From an uncultured Microbacteriaceae bacterium (GTDB taxonomy: Bacteria; Actinomycetota; Actinomycetes; Actinomycetales; Microbacteriaceae), in NCBI GenBank assembly GCA_934661165.1, contig CAKUJB010000057.1, positions 1 to 9,544 of the forward strand: a stretch of 9,544 bases of DNA, given 5' to 3'. This document shows positions 6,139 to 9,544 of the stretch, one piece after another. Under the pieces are notes generated by a model that worked only from the letters and a program-made list of their open reading frames with translations, was not told the origin of the DNA and did no database searches. Positions within the stretch are counted from its first letter, which is position 1, and each line of letters opens with the position of its first letter. A program made the position numbers and the translations under genes.

Positions 6139-7917
6139 TCAGGCGAGGAGCTGGTGCCGCGCGAGCTCGCGGTACAGGGGCGTCGAGGCGACGAGCTCCT
6201 CGTGCGTCCCCGTGCCGATGACCGACCCGTGGTCGAGCACGACGATCTGGTCGGCGTCGACGACGGTCGACAGCCGGTGGGCGATGACGAGGAGCGTCCG
6301 CTCGGCCGCGACGGCGTCGATCGCGTCGCGGAGCAGCTGCTCGTTGCCGCCGTCGAGGGAGGCCGTCGCCTCGTCGAGGAGCAGCACGGGCGGCGCGGCG
6401 AGGAGCGCGCGCGCGATCGCGAGGCGCTGCCGCTCGCCGCCGGAGAGCATGATGCCGTTCTCGCCGACTTCGGCGCTCAGGCCCGCCGGATGGCGATCGA
6501 GGACCTCGCCGAGGTTGACCGTCCGGAGCACCGCCGCGCATTCCTCATCGCTCGCGCCCGGCCGCCCGAGGAGCAGGTTGTCGCGGATCGTGCCGGCGAG
6601 GACGGGCGCGTCCTGCTCGACGTAGCCGATGCGGGCGCGGAGGTCGCGGCGGTCGATATCGCGGACGTCGACGCCGTCGAAGCGCACGGCCCCCGCGGTC
6701 GGGTCGTAGAAGCGCTCGATGAGCGCGAGGATCGTCGACTTGCCGGCGCCGGACGGGCCGACGAGCGCGGTGCGCTTGCCGCGAGGCACGCCGAAGGTCA
6801 CGCCGCGGAGCACCGGCTCCGGCGAGGCCGCGTAGGCGAAGTGGACGTCGTCGAAGGCGATCGTGTTCATCGACGCGATCGAGCCGGTGACGACCGGCAC
6901 CTCGTCGCGGCGGCGCTCGCGGACGTCGACCTGCTCGCCCTCGGCGGGCAGGTCGATGATCTCCTGGATGCGGCCGAGCGCGCCGAGCGCCTGGTTCACC
7001 GCGGCGATCGCGCCGATGAACTGCGTGACCGGCATGAGGAGCATGAAGAGGAAGAGGAGGAATGCGGCGAGGGCCGCGACGTCGATCGCGCCCGCGGCGA
7101 CGCGCAGGCCGCCGACGCCGAGCGTCGCGAGGAGCGCGAGCTGGAGCGCGATCCCCGCGATGGGGACGACGGCGGCCGAGGCGCGCGCGACGCGGAGCCC
7201 GGCCCGGTAGGCGCCGACCGCCTCGGCGTCGATGACGGTCTCCTCGCGCTCCGTCGCGTTCGCCGCGCGCACGGTGCGGATGCCGCTGATCGCGCGCTCC
7301 ACGGCGGAGGTGAGCGAGCCGACGCGGCGCTGCGCCTCGGCGCTCGCCCGCCGGATGAGCCCGGACAGCGCCCCGACCGCGCCGAACGCGACGACGAGCA
7401 CGCCGAGCAGGATGAGCAGCAGCGTCCAGTCGATGATCGCCATCGCGATGATCGCGCCGACGAAGGTGAGCGCGCCGCCGATCGCCTCGACGAGCCCCTG
7501 CGTGAGGACGGCGCGCAGCAGCGTCGCGTCGGCGCCGACGCGCGAGACGAGGTCGCCGGTGCGGCGGACGTCGAACTCGCCGATCGGGAGGCGCAGGAGC
7601 TTCGCGATGAGCTGGCGGCGGGTCGAGAGCACGACGCCCTCGCCCATGCGCTGCAGCAGGTAGTGCTGGAAGGCGACGAGGATCGCGCTCACGACGACGA
7701 GGACGACGAGCGCGCCGACGAGCCCCCAGTCGATCGGCTTGCCGGCCTGGACGAGCGAGACGATGAGCCCGACGACGAGCGGCTGCGCGAGGGACGCGAG
7801 CGAGGCAAGGATCGACAGCGCGATCGCGAGGGTCAGCAGCCCCCGCTGGCCGGTCAGGTGGGGGAGCAGCTGCCGGAAGGTCGCTCTCGGTCCGGTCTCG
7901 TCACGCCGCTTCGCCAC
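6139..7917 (-). CDS. ABC exporter, fused membrane and ATPase domains
   Basis: Half-transporter of the ABC exporter (MsbA/multidrug) type, expected to work as a dimer in the cytoplasmic membrane; the substrate is not evident. With the GTG start it has 592 residues, typical. The N-terminal half holds about six membrane helices, for example LLTLAIALSILASLA, GALVVLVVVSAILVAF, and a late hydrophobic block AALAAFLLFLFMLLMP. The ATPase domain has Walker A GPSGAGKST (387-395, K393), a Q-loop at YVEQDAPV, the signature LSGGERQR (from L491), Walker B LLLDEATASLD (D515, E516) and the switch histidine in VIAHRLS. The frame is open to a TTG at 7986, but that start has no ribosome-binding site and overlaps the upstream gene; the GTG at 7917 has gggagag (7927-7933 on the complement) nine bases ahead. 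The 65-nt gap to the upstream gene contains short GC palindromes. Its 3' end is partly duplicated at 5953-5991. Confidence 0.9.
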   Translation of the reverse strand: MAKRRDETGPRATFRQLLPHLTGQRGLLTLAIALSILASLASLAQPLVVGLIVSLVQAGKPIDWGLVGALVVLVVVSAILVAFQHYLLQRMGEGVVLSTRRQLIAKLLRLPIGEFDVRRTGDLVSRVGADATLLRAVLTQGLVEAIGGALTFVGAIIAMAIIDWTLLLILLGVLVVAFGAVGALSGLIRRASAEAQRRVGSLTSAVERAISGIRTVRAANATEREETVIDAEAVGAYRAGLRVARASAAVVPIAGIALQLALLATLGVGGLRVAAGAIDVAALAAFLLFLFMLLMPVTQFIGAIAAVNQALGALGRIQEIIDLPAEGEQVDVRERRRDEVPVVTGSIASMNTIAFDDVHFAYAASPEPVLRGVTFGVPRGKRTALVGPSGAGKSTILALIERFYDPTAGAVRFDGVDVRDIDRRDLRARIGYVEQDAPVLAGTIRDNLLLGRPGASDEECAAVLRTVNLGEVLDRHPAGLSAEVGENGIMLSGGERQRLAIARALLAAPPVLLLDEATASLDGGNEQLLRDAIDAVAAERTLLVIAHRLSTVVDADQIVVLDHGSVIGTGTHEELVASTPLYRELARHQLLA

Positions 7918-7982
7918 GGCCCCATTCTCTCCCGCGCTGGCTGAGCGCTCGCCCGGGCGGCGCCCGTCCCGTCCCGCGCGCG

Positions 7983-8249
7983 TCAATGGAACGCGGGGAT
8001 GATGAGCCAGATGCCGTAGAGCACGATCGCCGCGAAAGCGGCGAATGCGAGCCAGGCCCCGATCGTCGCGAGGATCGGGCGGCCGACGTGGTTGACGTCG
8101 TCCTCCTCCTCGTCGGTCGCCTCGCCGACGCTGCCGGGCTGCGCCGGCGTCGCGAGCAGCCGGATGCCGATGCCGACGACGAGCACGATCGCGAGCGAGG
8201 CGACGACGGTCACCCCGAGGACGAGGAGGAATGCGAGCCAGTCGATCAC
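7983..8249 (-). CDS. Small two-helix membrane protein co-translated with PiT, function unknown
   Basis: An 88-residue protein beginning MIDWLAFLLVLGVTVVASLA. It has two hydrophobic segments, about residues 5-29 and 61-84, separated by a polar loop with a dense acidic run TDEEEDD at 45-51. R30 directly after the first helix suggests that the loop faces the cytoplasm. The GTG start overlaps the transporter's stop by four bases (GTGA on the minus strand, 8246-8249), so expression is coupled to the PiT protein and a role with it is likely. I recall small membrane proteins beside PiT genes in related actinobacteria but know no function. The longer open frame in this phase (to 9296) is a shadow of the transporter gene. 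Confidence 0.75.
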   Translation of the reverse strand: MIDWLAFLLVLGVTVVASLAIVLVVGIGIRLLATPAQPGSVGEATDEEEDDVNHVGRPILATIGAWLAFAAFAAIVLYGIWLIIPAFH

Positions 8250-9544
8250 GACTCGTCCCCCTTCGCCACGGGCTCGGGTCTCGCCCGCTTCGCCTTCGCC
8301 TTCTGCTTCTTGGCCTTGGCCTTCGCCTTCGCCTTGGCGGCCTTCGCCTTCTCGGCGCGCTTCGCCTTCTGCGCCGCGCGCTTCGCCTTCGCGGCGGCCC
8401 GGCGCGCGGCCGCGGCCTCGCGGCGGCGCTGCACGGGCAGCGAGACGGCCTCGGCGGCCTCGGCGACGCCGCTCATCACGTTGCCCGCGTCGATCTGGTT
8501 GCGCCGCGCGAGGATGAACATGATGGCGAGGGCGATCACGCCGATGACCGTGCCGACGATGACGCCGAGCTCGCCGAGCAGCGCGAGGGCGGCGAAGGCG
8601 CCGCCGACCGCGGCCGAGGCCGGCAGCGTGAGGAGCCAGCCGATGCCGATGCGGCCCGCCGTGCCCCACTTGACCTTCGAGCCGCGCCGCCCGAGGCCGG
8701 AGCCGATGACCGAGCCGCTCGCGACCTGCGTCGTCGACAGCGCGAAGCCGAGGTGCGAGGAGGCGAGGATCGTCACGGCGGTCGAGGTCTCCGCGGCGAA
8801 GCCCTGCGCGGGCTTCACGTCGGTGATGCCCGTGCCGAGGGTCTTGATGATCCGCCAGCCGCCCGAGTAGGTGCCGATCGCGATCGCGAATGCGCAGGAG
8901 GCGATGACCCAGAACGGGACGCCGTCCTCGCGCGAGATCGCGCCCGCGGAGATGAGCACGAGCGTGATGATGCCCATCGTCTTCTGCGCGTCGTTCGTGC
9001 CGTGCGACAGCGCGACGAGCGAGGAGGAGAAGATCTGCGCGACCTTGAACCGCCCGCGCCCGTTCGGGTTGCCGTCGCGGCGCCGCGTGATGCGGTACAC
9101 GAGCCGGGTCGCGAGGAAGGCGGTCCCGCCCGCGATGACCGGCGCGAGGATCGCGGGCAGCAGCACCTTGTCGAGCAGCGTCGTCCAGCTGATCGCGCCG
9201 AGTCCGGCCCCGACGAGCGCCGAGCCGATGAGGCCGCCGAAGAGGGCGTGCGAGGACGACGAGGGCAGGCCGAAGAGCCACGTCGTCACGTTCCACACGA
9301 TCGCCGCGAGGACGGCGGCGAAGATGAACTCCGGCGTGATCGCGACCCCGCCGCCCGCGGGGTCCTCGTTGATGAGGCCCTTCGAGATCGTGAGCGCGAC
9401 GTGCGTCGAGAGGAATGCGCCGACGAGATTGAGCACGGCGGCGAGCGCGACGGCGGTCCGCGGCTTGAGCGCCCTCGTCGCGATCGGCGTCGCCATCGCA
9501 TTCGCGGTGTCGTGGAAGCCGTTCGTGAAGTCGAAGACGAGCGC
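8246..9544 (-). CDS. pit: PiT-family inorganic phosphate transporter with basic C-terminal tail (5'-truncated)
   Basis: Integral membrane low-affinity phosphate (probably metal-phosphate:H+) symporter. The gene runs off the right edge in frame; 432 residues are visible, beginning ALVFDFTNGFHDTANAMATP, which is the first PiT signature, so only a short N terminus is missing. The second inverted-repeat signature appears as SHGTNDAQKTMGIITLVL (about 8960-9012). Many hydrophobic helices lie between and after. The SSSSHALFGGLIGSALVG segment is also typical. The last 60 residues (8249-8428) are a low-complexity Lys/Ala/Arg tail with repeated KAK units ending PEPVAKGDES, which ordinary PiT proteins lack. 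An apparent ATG at 9496 is internal (the M of TANAM), not the start. The stop overlaps the next gene by GTGA. No PhoU/DUF47-type partner is visible in the window. Confidence 0.92.
   Translation of the reverse strand, partial: ALVFDFTNGFHDTANAMATPIATRALKPRTAVALAAVLNLVGAFLSTHVALTISKGLINEDPAGGGVAITPEFIFAAVLAAIVWNVTTWLFGLPSSSSHALFGGLIGSALVGAGLGAISWTTLLDKVLLPAILAPVIAGGTAFLATRLVYRITRRRDGNPNGRGRFKVAQIFSSSLVALSHGTNDAQKTMGIITLVLISAGAISREDGVPFWVIASCAFAIAIGTYSGGWRIIKTLGTGITDVKPAQGFAAETSTAVTILASSHLGFALSTTQVASGSVIGSGLGRRGSKVKWGTAGRIGIGWLLTLPASAAVGGAFAALALLGELGVIVGTVIGVIALAIMFILARRNQIDAGNVMSGVAEAAEAVSLPVQRRREAAAARRAAAKAKRAAQKAKRAEKAKAAKAKAKAKAKKQKAKAKRARPEPVAKGDES
8279..8428. repeat. Low-complexity (AAGGCN)n-like tract encoding the PiT tail
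   Basis: On the + strand this reads as many gccttc/gccttg hexamer-like units, on the coding (minus) strand as alternating Lys and Ala codons. The density is highest at about 8286-8350. Such a tract is prone to length change by slippage in steps of six bases, which would keep the reading frame. Confidence 0.7.

Noticed and set aside
5953..6169. tRNA-type attachment sites of an integrated element
   Set aside because: The direct repeats are the 3' end of a protein gene, no tRNA or integrase is present, and the intervening segment is only 139 nt; kept as a finding about a possible scar, not as att sites.
6100..7944. Open frame of 614 codons on the plus strand opposite the ABC exporter
   Set aside because: Low-complexity Asp/Arg/Ala/Glu sequence without motifs; the minus strand encodes all ABC exporter motifs.
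8279..8428. CRISPR or tandem regulatory repeat
   Set aside because: The repetitiveness comes from alternating Lys and Ala codons in frame with the PiT gene; there are no spacers or constant-length repeats.
8246..9496. PiT gene starting at the ATG at 9496
   Set aside because: The frame continues to the window edge and encodes the PiT signature FTNGFHDTANAM upstream of that Met, so the true start is outside the window.

Overview
The window looks like chromosome of a high-GC actinobacterium. The base composition is very GC-rich by eye, GTG starts are frequent, and several genes overlap as TGATG, ATGA or GTGA. Protein sequences fit Microbacteriaceae or close relatives, but this assignment comes from remembered family resemblance, not a search. 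I see no phage genes, transposase, CRISPR array, tRNA or rRNA.

Left part (1-4046 and on to 5946, all + strand): an aromatic catabolism region. It opens with the 3' part of the alpha subunit of a 3-oxoadipate CoA-transferase (pcaI), followed with overlapping stop/start codons by the beta subunit (pcaJ) and a beta-ketoadipyl-CoA thiolase (pcaF). These three carry beta-ketoadipate to succinyl-CoA and acetyl-CoA. After a strong hairpin comes an unusually short IclR-family regulator of the PcaR/PcaU type. After a second, near-perfect hairpin comes a three-gene unit: a 49-residue Cys/His-rich small protein, a nicotinamidase-type isochorismatase-fold hydrolase overlapping it by GTGA, and a 632-residue FAD monooxygenase of the 3-hydroxybenzoate 4-monooxygenase (MobA) type. 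The monooxygenase would make protocatechuate, whose ring-cleavage products eventually enter the pcaIJF steps; the intermediate steps (pcaGH, B, C/L, D) are not in the window.

Middle (5947-6138): a convergent intergenic region holding a 39-nt near-copy of the 3' end of the downstream ABC transporter gene and several inverted repeats that cannot all pair at once. It probably ends transcription from both sides.

Right part (6139-9544, all - strand): a PiT-family phosphate transporter, cut by the window's right edge and carrying a striking Lys/Ala/Arg-rich tail; a co-translated 88-residue two-helix membrane protein with an acidic loop; and, 65 nt further on, an ABC exporter with fused membrane and ATPase domains.

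Whole-window signal: the hexamer GCATTC/GAATGC appears about 16 times, far more than composition predicts, in coding and non-coding DNA alike. The most unusual items are the deleted effector domain of the IclR regulator, the hairpins around it, the duplicated gene tail at 5953-5991, and the basic-tail/acidic-loop pairing of the two phosphate-transport proteins. I do not see a convincing wholly new system; the small Cys/His protein unit is the best candidate for unknown biology.
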